Shown here in pieces: positions 1 through 6,981 of a DNA stretch of 64,000 nucleotides. How positions within the stretch are numbered: the stretch's first letter is position 1; every line of letters starts with the position of its first letter. The stretch spans positions 62,001-126,000 of the forward strand of contig CAYXHF010000002.1 of assembly GCA_964464815.1 (NCBI GenBank), read 5' to 3'. The notes below the pieces were generated by a model, which saw only the letters and a list, made by a program, of their open reading frames with translations, was not told where the DNA came from and made no database searches. This DNA is from UBA11524 sp964464815. GTDB taxonomy: Bacteria; Bacillota; Clostridia; Christensenellales; Aristaeellaceae. The position numbers and the translations under genes were made by a program.

Positions 1-720
1 CTCCTTGTCCACATCCACCGCGACCTTGAGGAAGCCTTCCTTCTCGCCACGGTTCATCGCCAGCACGCGATGAGACGGCATCTGGCGCAGAGACTCGTGA
101 TGGTCATAGTACATGCGGTAGGTGCTGTCCTCTTCCTTCGCCGCCGTGGTGGAAACAACGCCCGCCTGATGGTAGTAGGTTTTCAGCTTCGTGCGGACAG
201 CCGCATCGTCGCTGACCGTCTCCGCGATGATGTCCATCGCGCCTTGCAGGGCATCCTCCACCGACGGCACGCCCTTTTCCTCGCTGACAAAGCGAATCGC
301 CAGTGTTTCGGGCGCCATCATGTTCTTCTGCTGTAGCAATAGCGCATTGGCCAGGTCTTCCAGACCGCGTTCCCGCGCGATGGAGGCACGCGTGCGCCGC
401 TTGGGACGATACGGCCGATAGATGTCCTCAATCTGCGCCATCGTCAGGGCATTGTCCAGCGCCTGTTGCAGCTCCGGCGTCCAGACCTCCAGCTTTTTCA
501 GGCTTTCGCTGACTTCTCCGCGCCTTTCCTCCAGCGCACGAAGCGCCGTCAGGCGTTCGCTAATTTCGCGTAGCTTCTGGTCGTCCAGCGAACCGTGCTG
601 CTCCTTGCGGTAACGCGCGATAAACGGCAGCGTGCAGCCCTCGTCCAGCAGACGAATGACCGCCTCAATCTGCCACGGCGCGGTCGAAAACTCCTCGCAC
701 AGGATTTGTGTGATGGTCAT
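1..720 (-). CDS. tex: Tex-type RNA-binding transcriptional accessory protein, N-terminal 240 residues
   Basis: This is the 5' part of a tex gene; the rest runs off the left edge of the window. The visible 240 residues match the all-helical N-terminal region of Tex (YhgF), including LPFIARYRKE near residue 33 and the conserved IEDIYRPYRPKRRTRA stretch near residue 97. Tex proteins are cytoplasmic, about 720 residues long and end in an S1 RNA-binding domain, which would lie outside the window. They are linked to transcription and RNA turnover. The ATG at 720 has a GAGGTGA ribosome site and lies 9 bp after the peptide deformylase gene, so the two are probably co-transcribed. The identification is firm; the exact role of Tex in this organism is inferred from the family. 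Confidence 0.93.
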   Translation of the reverse strand, partial: MTITQILCEEFSTAPWQIEAVIRLLDEGCTLPFIARYRKEQHGSLDDQKLREISERLTALRALEERRGEVSESLKKLEVWTPELQQALDNALTMAQIEDIYRPYRPKRRTRASIARERGLEDLANALLLQQKNMMAPETLAIRFVSEEKGVPSVEDALQGAMDIIAETVSDDAAVRTKLKTYYHQAGVVSTTAAKEEDSTYRMYYDHHESLRQMPSHRVLAMNRGEKEGFLKVAVDVDKE

Positions 721-729
721 TTGCTCACC

Positions 730-1140
730 TCAAATTAGTATGCCTTCCAGATGATCGGCCTCGTGCTGAATGATTTGCGCCACAAAGCCGCTGAATTCCT
801 GCGTGTGCGGTGCAAACTGCTCGTCCTGATACTGCACCGTGATTTTCCTGTAGCGGATGCAGGCGCGCACGCCGTCCAGCGACAGGCAGCTTTCCTGCGC
901 CGAGAAGGGCTGTTGCTTGGCGACAATCACCGGATTGACCATCGTCAGCACGCTGCTGCCAACCATCACGGCGATGATGCGCTTGCTGACGCCAATCATG
1001 TTGGCCGCCATGCCCACACACTCGTTTCGGTGCGCAAGCAGCGTCTCGCGCAAATCCGTTATCACCTGCGCATCCTGCACGGTGGCCGGTGTGCTTTTTC
1101 TTTGCAGGAACATCATGTCCCGCACAATCGGCTGAATCAC
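730..1140 (-). CDS. def: peptide deformylase-like protein (atypical motif I)
   Basis: A metal-dependent deformylase that should remove the N-formyl group from nascent proteins. Motif 2 (ESCLS, with the metal-ligand Cys) and motif 3 (QHEADH, the HExxH-type ligands) are intact. Motif 1 reads GMAANMIG instead of the usual GxGLAAPQ, so the conserved Gln is missing; this variant marks a clostridial subfamily of short deformylases. I start at GTG 1140 (VIQPIVRD), giving 136 residues, because it overlaps the upstream TGA in a GTGA junction, typical of translational coupling. An in-frame ATG at 1173 would lie inside the upstream gene. It sits between a sugar-nucleotide-type gene and tex. It may be an accessory deformylase rather than the housekeeping one. 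Confidence 0.85.
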   Translation of the reverse strand: MIQPIVRDMMFLQRKSTPATVQDAQVITDLRETLLAHRNECVGMAANMIGVSKRIIAVMVGSSVLTMVNPVIVAKQQPFSAQESCLSLDGVRACIRYRKITVQYQDEQFAPHTQEFSGFVAQIIQHEADHLEGILI

Positions 1141-1796
1141 CGCTTCGTCACCACCACTCCGCCAGTCTTCCAAATGCTCTTTTCCGGCACGACGCCGCGC
1201 ACGCAGCTCAGCGGATAAATCTGGCTGTCGCGGCCAATCACCGTACCCGGGTTCAGCACACTGTTGCAGCCGACCTCCACGTGGTCGCCCAGCATCGCAC
1301 CCATCTTTTTCAGGCCCGTTTGAATGCTTTCCTCGCTGCTGCGCACCGTCACCAGCGTCTTGTCGCTCTTGACATTGCTGGTGATTGACCCTGCGCCCAT
1401 GTGGCTGTAGTAGCCCAGAATGCTATCGCCCACATAATTGTAATGCGGCGTCTGCACATGGTCAAACAGCACCACGTTTTTCAGCTCCACGGAGTTGCCA
1501 ACCACGCAGTCTTCCCCGACCAGCGCACTGCCGCGCACAAACGCACAATGGCGCACCTCCGTGCGGGCCCCGATGATGCAGGGCGCACCCAGATACGCCG
1601 TTGGCGCGACCGTGGCGGTCTTGTGTACCCACACATGCTCCGACACCTCGTTGTACTCCGCTTTGTCCAGCGCTTCACCCAGACGGATGATTTCCGCTTT
1701 CAGGCCACCAAGCGCCTCCCACGGATAGGTGAACTGGCGCAGATAATCCGCCGCCAATGTATGCTCCAAATCATAGAGCTGTTCAATGGTCATCAT
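1137..1796 (-). CDS. left-handed beta-helix nucleotidyltransferase-like protein (GlmU C-terminal type)
   Basis: 219 residues with a short helical N-terminus followed, from about residue 50, by hexapeptide repeats of a left-handed beta helix (for example YLGAPCIIGARTEVRH and VGEDCVVGNSVELKN). The arrangement resembles the acyltransferase half of GlmU and the short proteins usually annotated as UDP-N-acetylglucosamine pyrophosphorylase in Clostridia. No N-terminal Rossmann pyrophosphorylase domain is present, so uridylyltransferase activity is unlikely; acetyl transfer to a sugar or an unknown substrate is more plausible. The gene starts with tandem ATGs (1796 and 1793). It begins 4 bp after the VanZ-like gene and overlaps the deformylase gene by 4 bases, so it is part of the same operon. 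Confidence 0.8.
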   Translation of the reverse strand: MMTIEQLYDLEHTLAADYLRQFTYPWEALGGLKAEIIRLGEALDKAEYNEVSEHVWVHKTATVAPTAYLGAPCIIGARTEVRHCAFVRGSALVGEDCVVGNSVELKNVVLFDHVQTPHYNYVGDSILGYYSHMGAGSITSNVKSDKTLVTVRSSEESIQTGLKKMGAMLGDHVEVGCNSVLNPGTVIGRDSQIYPLSCVRGVVPEKSIWKTGGVVVTKR

Positions 1797-1800
1797 TTAC

Positions 1801-2289
1801 TTACGCTCCCTTTCTTTGCTTGTTTTGCTTCCGTTTGCGCCAGAGAAACAGCACCAACAGAATCAGCGTCATGCCCGTCAACGCGCCGCAGGAATCAATC
1901 AGCACATCCTGCCACCGCGCCGTGCGTCCCGCGCTATAGAGCTGGTGAATCTCATCCGTCGCCGCATAGACCGTGCAGCCCAGCCACGACAGCCACGGCC
2001 ACCTGATGGCGTATGCATCCAGCAATAGCGTCAGCAGCACACCCAGCAGCGCGTATTCCGAAAAATGCGCCGTCTTACGCACATACCAATCCACCTGCTG
2101 ATATAACCGGTAACGGATTTGCGCATCCATATGCTCCCGATGGCTGGCAATCCATTCTGTCAGTGGCGCAGAAATCTTTGCGCTCAAACCACCCGATTGC
2201 GTCTGATCCTGCGCCGAAAAGCCGAACATCATCACCATGATGCACAGCGTAATCAGCCAGAGAATCGCCCGATAAACCGTCTTTTTCAA
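1801..2289 (-). CDS. VanZ-like membrane protein
   Basis: 162 residues with hydrophobic helices near residues 5-23, 75-95, 98-112 and 135-152. The hallmark VanZ-family stretches RKTAHFSEYALLG and TDEIHQLYSAGRTARWQDV are present. VanZ-like proteins are integral membrane proteins; VanZ itself gives low-level teicoplanin resistance, but the chromosomal homologues have no agreed function. The start is TTG at 2289, preceded by a GGAAAGGTGG ribosome site; an upstream in-frame ATG at 2358 lacks one. It is the first gene of a four-gene minus-strand run (VanZ-like, beta-helix protein, deformylase, tex) that begins after the terminator of the pilus operon. I did not find a convincing promoter in the short gap. 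Confidence 0.85.
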   Translation of the reverse strand: MKKTVYRAILWLITLCIMVMMFGFSAQDQTQSGGLSAKISAPLTEWIASHREHMDAQIRYRLYQQVDWYVRKTAHFSEYALLGVLLTLLLDAYAIRWPWLSWLGCTVYAATDEIHQLYSAGRTARWQDVLIDSCGALTGMTLILLVLFLWRKRKQNKQRKGA

Positions 2290-2389
2290 TATTGCGCCAC
2301 CTTTCCGGTCCGTGCAAGAATACACAGACCGCTTCCTGTTTATTTCTACCCGCAACACGTCAATTCCTGCCGTTTGGCGGCCGGAATCA

Positions 2390-2437
2390 AAAAAAACAGC
2401 GGTTGCTTGCTCGTTAGGAACAATACAATCGCTGTTT
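2390..2437 (-). terminator. rho-independent terminator of the pilus operon
   Basis: On the minus strand AACAGCG-ATTG pairs with CAA-C-CGCTGTT and is followed by a run of eight T. It begins about ten bases after the stop of the last pilus-locus gene (sortase, ends at 2446), so it marks the end of the adhesin operon and separates it from the VanZ-like gene. Confidence 0.8.
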
Positions 2438-2445
2438 GTGTTGCG

Positions 2446-3390
2446 TTACGGCTGCTTTTCGCAGCGAACGGCCAGGCGCTTCGAGCCACTGAAGGAGCAG
2501 GTCGCCAGCGTCAGGTCGTAGCCGGAGTTCGTCAGCGCTTCGGTGTCGGTAGGATTGAGCGTCACCTTTTCGCGCACGATGTAGCGGAAGACGTTGCCCT
2601 CCATGTCCGTGAAGGACACGGTTGCGCCAACTTCGAGGCCACTCAGCTTGCCAAAGTGCGACTGGTACGTATGCGCAATGATGACGAATTCGCCCGCATA
2701 CGCGCTGCCCGAATACCGGCACGGCGATACCGTCAGGTTCGGGTAGGACCAGTTGCGCTGCACCGGGAGCGTCAGGCTCAGCGCGGGAATGCTCAGCGTT
2801 CCCACGTACTCATGCCCGGCAATTTGCTGACCCGGCATCTCCATGCCCGGCACGCGTTCGTACAGCGCACCCGTCGCCATGGGCGGCGTGGTCGGCTGAG
2901 ACAAATCGGGCGTGGCCGTCGGAACGGCGGTCGGTGTCGCTGTCACCAGCGGCGTTTCCTGCGCATCCGGCGCTTTGGTGGCCGTCGGCGCATTCGTCAT
3001 GGCCGCCGTCGGTGTGGCCGTGGCCTGCTCCGTCGCTTCGGGTGCATTCGTGGTCGGCGTGACCGTTGCGGTCGGAACGTCCGTCCCGTTCGGCGCATCC
3101 GTTGCCGGAGCATCCGTTGCCGGAGCATCCGTTGCCGGTACATCCGTCACCGTCGGCGCATCCGTCGGAACGGGCGTCGGCGTGGCCGTCGGGACAGCCG
3201 TCATCGGTGCGGCCGTCTGCTGATTCTTGATGCGCTCCTGCATGCGAATCTGCTCCAGCACCATCAGTGCCTCGTCGGCCTCCTTGCCCGCACGGCTCGA
3301 ATCCCAGTTGTTGTATACCACCAGCAGCAGGGCCGCCAGCAGCAGCAGCAGGCCCAGAAGCATCAGCACATTCCCCTTACGGTTCTTCAT
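2446..3390 (-). CDS. sortase with Thr/Pro-rich stalk (accessory or housekeeping type)
   Basis: 314 residues: short cytoplasmic basic N-terminus, membrane helix at about 10-27, a coiled stretch, then a low-complexity Ala/Thr/Pro stalk at about residues 58-165 rich in TDAPA and TATPT repeats, then a sortase beta-barrel. Catalytic residues are visible: His in IIAHTYQSHFGKL (about 239), Cys in TLATCSF (about 296) and Arg in RLAVRCE (about 307). There is no C-terminal membrane helix, unlike class C pilin polymerases, so this looks like a single-pass class B/D-like enzyme that anchors substrates to the wall. I start at ATG 3390 (GGAG 8 bases upstream); the gene overlaps the minor pilin gene by 14 bases. 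It is last in the operon, before the terminator. The long stalk is unusual and would hold the active site away from the membrane. Confidence 0.88.
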   Translation of the reverse strand: MKNRKGNVLMLLGLLLLLAALLLVVYNNWDSSRAGKEADEALMVLEQIRMQERIKNQQTAAPMTAVPTATPTPVPTDAPTVTDVPATDAPATDAPATDAPNGTDVPTATVTPTTNAPEATEQATATPTAAMTNAPTATKAPDAQETPLVTATPTAVPTATPDLSQPTTPPMATGALYERVPGMEMPGQQIAGHEYVGTLSIPALSLTLPVQRNWSYPNLTVSPCRYSGSAYAGEFVIIAHTYQSHFGKLSGLEVGATVSFTDMEGNVFRYIVREKVTLNPTDTEALTNSGYDLTLATCSFSGSKRLAVRCEKQP

Positions 3391-4321
3391 GCGCCTGACT
3401 CCATTTCCGGTGGAGAATCCACCCAATGACGAACAGAATCATCCCGGCACCCGCCAGCACCGGCACAGGCCACCACAGCTGACCCGTTTCCGGAATCGAG
3501 GGCGTCGGCGTGGGCGTCGCGGTCTGGTAGTTGGTGATGACGTAGACACCATTGACGATGGAATACTGCGGTTCATAGCCGCTGTTTGCATTCAGGATTT
3601 CCCGCAGGGAGTACTCATGATCGGCGGGCAAATCGCGGAAGATGTGGTGCCAGTTGTTCTCCGCATTCAGGCGAACGGCATCAATCTGCACGCCATCCTG
3701 TAGCAGATGCACCTCAATCTCCTTGGGGCGATTCGTGCCGCGGTTGTCGTCCTCCCAGATTTTGAGGCATTCCAAATCAATCGTCGCGGCGGAGCGTTCC
3801 AGCTTGATGGTGGACAGCACGTCATACTGCCATTCATCCTGCGTATTGCGATTGGGAATTGCGGTCAGGAAGGACTGGAAGCTATACGCCCAGCTGCCGA
3901 TAATGGTCGGCACGCCGGACACCAGATACAGACCCGGCTGCAAATCCGCGAACACCACACGGCCGTTTTCATCGGTCGTGCCCTCGGCGTCGGGCGTCAC
4001 ATCCGTGGTCAGGGCCTTCATCGCATCGGATGCAGCGGCCCAGTCGGCTGCATTCTTCATGGCGTTAATGTCGATATCCAGCTGGCTGTACGGGGCTTTG
4101 AGGGAAAAGCACGCATCCTCGTTCATATCCGCCACCAGATACAGCTTAAAGGTCACGCCGGGCAAATGCGAATCATCCGCATTATCATCCGCCTGAATGG
4201 TGAAGGTCAGCGGATGGGTCAGATCGACCCGGTCGAAAGCCAGCGCAGACGGCATTCCCGCCAGACAGCACAGGCTCAGCAGCAGCACAAGCGCCAGCAA
4301 GCGCGAAGAGAAACGGGTCAT
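3377..4321 (-). CDS. minor pilin / Cna_B surface protein with IPETG sorting signal
   Basis: 314 residues. A signal peptide covers about 1-28 (cleavage near SALA). Two domains follow: a SpaA/GramPos-pilin-like domain at about 30-185 with the E-box-like segment LQPGLYLVSG, and a Cna_B domain at about 187-265 starting CLKIWEDD. A short TPTPTP linker leads to IPETG at about 275, a membrane helix and a positively charged tail (HRKWSQ), the full set of a wall-sorting signal. It is likely a basal or tip pilin joined to the LPETG shaft. Start: ATG 4321 shares one base with the TGA of the class C sortase; a GTG at 4324 is the alternative, with AGGAG upstream. IPETG differs from the LPETG of the other two anchored proteins and may direct it to a different sortase. 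Confidence 0.88.
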   Translation of the reverse strand: MTRFSSRLLALVLLLSLCCLAGMPSALAFDRVDLTHPLTFTIQADDNADDSHLPGVTFKLYLVADMNEDACFSLKAPYSQLDIDINAMKNAADWAAASDAMKALTTDVTPDAEGTTDENGRVVFADLQPGLYLVSGVPTIIGSWAYSFQSFLTAIPNRNTQDEWQYDVLSTIKLERSAATIDLECLKIWEDDNRGTNRPKEIEVHLLQDGVQIDAVRLNAENNWHHIFRDLPADHEYSLREILNANSGYEPQYSIVNGVYVITNYQTATPTPTPSIPETGQLWWPVPVLAGAGMILFVIGWILHRKWSQAHEEP

Positions 4322-5172
4322 CACGGCCGCTCAGCTCCTTTTTTCTTCTTGTTTTTCGGTCGCGTGGTCACCAGCATGATGATCAGCAGCACCAGCAGCA
4401 TCGGCGCGGCCACAATCGGCGCGACGATGTAGGGATCAATGACAATGGCATCGGCCGGAATGCGCACGGAAAGCTGCGCAAGCGAGGTTTCCACGCGGTG
4501 TCCGCGCACCAGCAGACGGTGCGAGTTGATGCCGTAAGGGGTACACGTGACCAGCGTACACAAATCCATGCCTTCATAGATTTGCAGTGACGACACGTCA
4601 TGTGGTTCCACAATCAGGATTTGGTCCACCTCGTAGGTCATGACCTTATCCAGTACGCGCAGGGTGAAGGTATCGCCGTATGTCAGCTGATCCAGATTCG
4701 TGAACAGCTTGGCGGACGGCAAGCCACGGTGTGCGGAGAAAACCGCATGCGTGCTTTTTTCGCCTGTCGGCAGGCTCGTTCCCTCCACATGGCCAACCGC
4801 CACCTGCAAGACGTTGGCATCCGTGGAGTGATACAGCGGCAAGGTCACGGCAATCTGCGGAATCTCGATGACGCCCAGAATGCCCGAGCCGCCGATATTC
4901 AAGACCGACTGATACTCGGCCAGCTCCTCATCCGTCATGATGAGGCGATCGACTGTGGATTGTTCCCGCAGCTTCTCGTTGTAGGCATTGGCCGCCGCCC
5001 ATTCCTCGGCGTAGTCGGCGGCTGATTCCTGCTCCACCGCATTGCTGTAGGCCGTGACGGCCTGCGTCTGGTGGAAGGAATTGTAGAAGTCCGCCACGGA
5101 CGGGTACAGCAGGAGCGCCAGACCAGCAAACAGCACCACGAACAGCAGAACGGTCGTCATATGTCGTTTCAC
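4321..5172 (-). CDS. class C (pilin-polymerising) sortase
   Basis: 283 residues. N-terminal membrane helix (about 7-25), sortase barrel, and a second C-terminal membrane helix (about 250-272) followed by KNKKKK, the bitopic layout of class C sortases. Catalytic His is in SAHRGLPSAKLF (about 149), Cys in TLVTCTPYG (about 209) and Arg in SHRLLVRGHR (about 219). The N-terminal lid that usually carries DPF or DPW shows no such motif; the segment reads MTDEELAEYQSVLNI, so the lid may be degenerate. By family, it joins pilin subunits by attacking the LPETG of one and the pilin-motif Lys of the next. It lies between the major and minor pilin genes. It starts at ATG 5172 with a GGAGGG site. Confidence 0.92.
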   Translation of the reverse strand: MKRHMTTVLLFVVLFAGLALLLYPSVADFYNSFHQTQAVTAYSNAVEQESAADYAEEWAAANAYNEKLREQSTVDRLIMTDEELAEYQSVLNIGGSGILGVIEIPQIAVTLPLYHSTDANVLQVAVGHVEGTSLPTGEKSTHAVFSAHRGLPSAKLFTNLDQLTYGDTFTLRVLDKVMTYEVDQILIVEPHDVSSLQIYEGMDLCTLVTCTPYGINSHRLLVRGHRVETSLAQLSVRIPADAIVIDPYIVAPIVAAPMLLVLLIIMLVTTRPKNKKKKGAERP

Positions 5173-5219
5173 GGCAAGCCCTCCTTTCTGTTATCGGAAC
5201 GTTGTTTGATTCGGGAAAC

Positions 5220-5254
5220 GCCGGGCGGCGGCTTTTGACGGCACACCGCCCGGC
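5220..5254 (-). promoter_or_regulatory. GC-rich hairpin between major pilin and sortase C
   Basis: GCCGGGCGG and CCGCCCGGC form a perfect 9-bp stem with a 17-base loop in the 115-bp gap after the major pilin. No T-run follows on the minus strand, so it is not a standard terminator. It could stabilise the abundant pilin message against 3' decay or lower read-through into the sortase gene, which is inference. Confidence 0.6.
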
Positions 5255-5287
5255 TGCTATGGTCACAAAATCAGGGTTGCGGAGGAA

Positions 5288-6853
5288 TTAGATTTCGTCC
5301 GCTTCCGCCTTGCGACGAACGACCAGCATCAGCGCCGCGCCAGCGAACATCACGCCGCCCAGCACGTAGAAGATGGTCGTGCCGATGCCGCCCGTCTCAG
5401 GCAGGGTCGCACCGGACTTGTTGACGATTTGCGTTGCCAGATTTCCGTTCACCAGCGTGAATTCAATTTTACCATTGGATTCCTCACCAGTCAGTTTCGT
5501 TAGTATGTTCGCGCGCTCCTGGCTTTCAAAGTCGATTTTTCCAATTTCGGTCTTATGATCTGCTGTCACCTCAAACTCAATCGGCTCAAGCGTGTTGTAG
5601 CCAGCGGGCGTCTTGGTTTCCGTCAGACGATACTTACCATCATCCAGACCAGTGAACACAAACTGCGTCGCTACGGTCGTTTCCGTTGCATTGGTCGTCT
5701 TGCGGGTCACTTCAACCCAGCTGGTGCCAACCTGCTTTTCCAGCTTGAAGTCAGCGCCTTCCAGCGGAGCAAGCTCATTGTTCACCTTGTGAACCTTGTC
5801 AATAACCATCTTGTAGGTGAAAGCAATGACCGTATCTTCGGGCGTCCGACCGATGCCCTCGCCATTGGGGTTGTTGGAGAACTTCAGGTACGCCTTGTTC
5901 ATGTTGCCCTGCGCACCAATGTTGGCATTGTCATTCAGCGTGGCGGTGTATTCAATATGAATCATATCGCCCGCCTTCAGGGTCATATCAGGGCCATCCG
6001 CAACCACTTTGTAGGTGATTTTTTCCATCTCCGGAATTTTCACCTCAAAGTGCTGGTTAGGATTCGTGCTGTCAACGGACACCGTATACCACTTCGCATC
6101 CAAAGCCACGGTGGAGTCATTCACAAAGACCTTCACAGTGTTCGCGCCGTCAAAAGTCAAACCAGTTTCCATATCATCAATGAATTCAAAGGTGTACGTG
6201 CTGTAGGCCGCAAAGTTCGACGGCAACGTACCAGTCAGACGGAACGGTACCTGATCGCCAATGTCGTAGTCGGCAGAATCAATCCATTTCGTGGTCGCAC
6301 CAGTGGTATCGTTGGTGTCCTTGATTTTCTTAACCATAGAAGGCTTAGCGGCCTTCGGACTAATCGTAACATTACCCACAACCTTCACGATATACAGGGT
6401 GTAAGAGTCGTACTGGTCTTCCGTCAGAGAACCTGCCGCGTCGCGAATCATGTAGTAACCCGCGCAAACTTCCACCGACGGGACCGTGGTATTTTCATCA
6501 ATCTTACCAATCGTCTCGTAAGCCGGAGCGGCGTTCAGCAGATTGTCTGCGATATACTTCGACGTTTCCTTTTCGCTTTTCGTTGTCATTGCCTTCAGCG
6601 CGTCAAGGACGTCGTCCGGCACCTTGGTCACGCTATTCTCTAGGTAGCCCTTACCATTTTTACCCCAAGTCACATTCGACAGTGTATCGCCCGACAAATC
6701 ACCTTCGAAAATCTGGAGAATCTCGTAGGTATGGCCGTTGTCAGGCGCAGTGATGGTGTACTTCGTCGTCGTCGTCGTTTCCTCAGCCACGGCAATGCTT
6801 GCCATGCTCAGAACAAGCATCATGGCGAGGACGAAAGCTAACAGTTTCTTCAT
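5288..6853 (-). CDS. major pilin, isopeptide-forming, LPETG-anchored
   Basis: 521 residues. Signal peptide about 1-23 (AVA before EE). An N-terminal domain ends in VTISPKAAKPSMVKK at about 160-175, which holds the likely pilin-motif Lys used for polymerisation. A D2-like domain at about 185-350 and a SpaA-type Cna_B domain at about 360-450 follow; the latter has the E-box YRLTETKTPAGY at about 407. LPETGG at about 485, a membrane helix and RRKAEADEI end the protein. This is the standard architecture of shaft pilins such as SpaA/FimA. The strong ribosome site AGGAG lies close to the ATG at 6853. It is downstream of the giant adhesin and upstream of the sortase that would polymerise it. Confidence 0.93.
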   Translation of the reverse strand: MKKLLAFVLAMMLVLSMASIAVAEETTTTTKYTITAPDNGHTYEILQIFEGDLSGDTLSNVTWGKNGKGYLENSVTKVPDDVLDALKAMTTKSEKETSKYIADNLLNAAPAYETIGKIDENTTVPSVEVCAGYYMIRDAAGSLTEDQYDSYTLYIVKVVGNVTISPKAAKPSMVKKIKDTNDTTGATTKWIDSADYDIGDQVPFRLTGTLPSNFAAYSTYTFEFIDDMETGLTFDGANTVKVFVNDSTVALDAKWYTVSVDSTNPNQHFEVKIPEMEKITYKVVADGPDMTLKAGDMIHIEYTATLNDNANIGAQGNMNKAYLKFSNNPNGEGIGRTPEDTVIAFTYKMVIDKVHKVNNELAPLEGADFKLEKQVGTSWVEVTRKTTNATETTVATQFVFTGLDDGKYRLTETKTPAGYNTLEPIEFEVTADHKTEIGKIDFESQERANILTKLTGEESNGKIEFTLVNGNLATQIVNKSGATLPETGGIGTTIFYVLGGVMFAGAALMLVVRRKAEADEI

Positions 6854-6981
6854 GGTTTTTCTCTCCTTTTTGTTTTGTCGCCTAGTGTAAGGATTCCTTG
6901 GTACACGTTTTATTTATACAAGGGCTTGCGCCCGAGTATACGATGAGAGAGACCCGCACCCGCGGGGAGACTGCCGATTGC
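6854..6981 (-). other. structured gap between giant adhesin and major pilin
   Basis: 128 bases without a gene. On the minus strand there is a CCCGC/GCGGG hairpin close to the adhesin stop and, at 6922-6933, GGGC-GCAA-GCCC, a stem closed by a GNRA tetraloop. No T-run makes either a clear terminator and I see no good promoter. The structures could set the pilin-to-adhesin ratio by mRNA processing, but that is a guess. Confidence 0.4.

Noticed and set aside
731..740. Third copy of the foldback element end (AAATTAGTA) near the deformylase stop
   Set aside because: Only nine bases match and they lie inside the deformylase coding end; there is no second arm or internal sequence, so it is likely chance.
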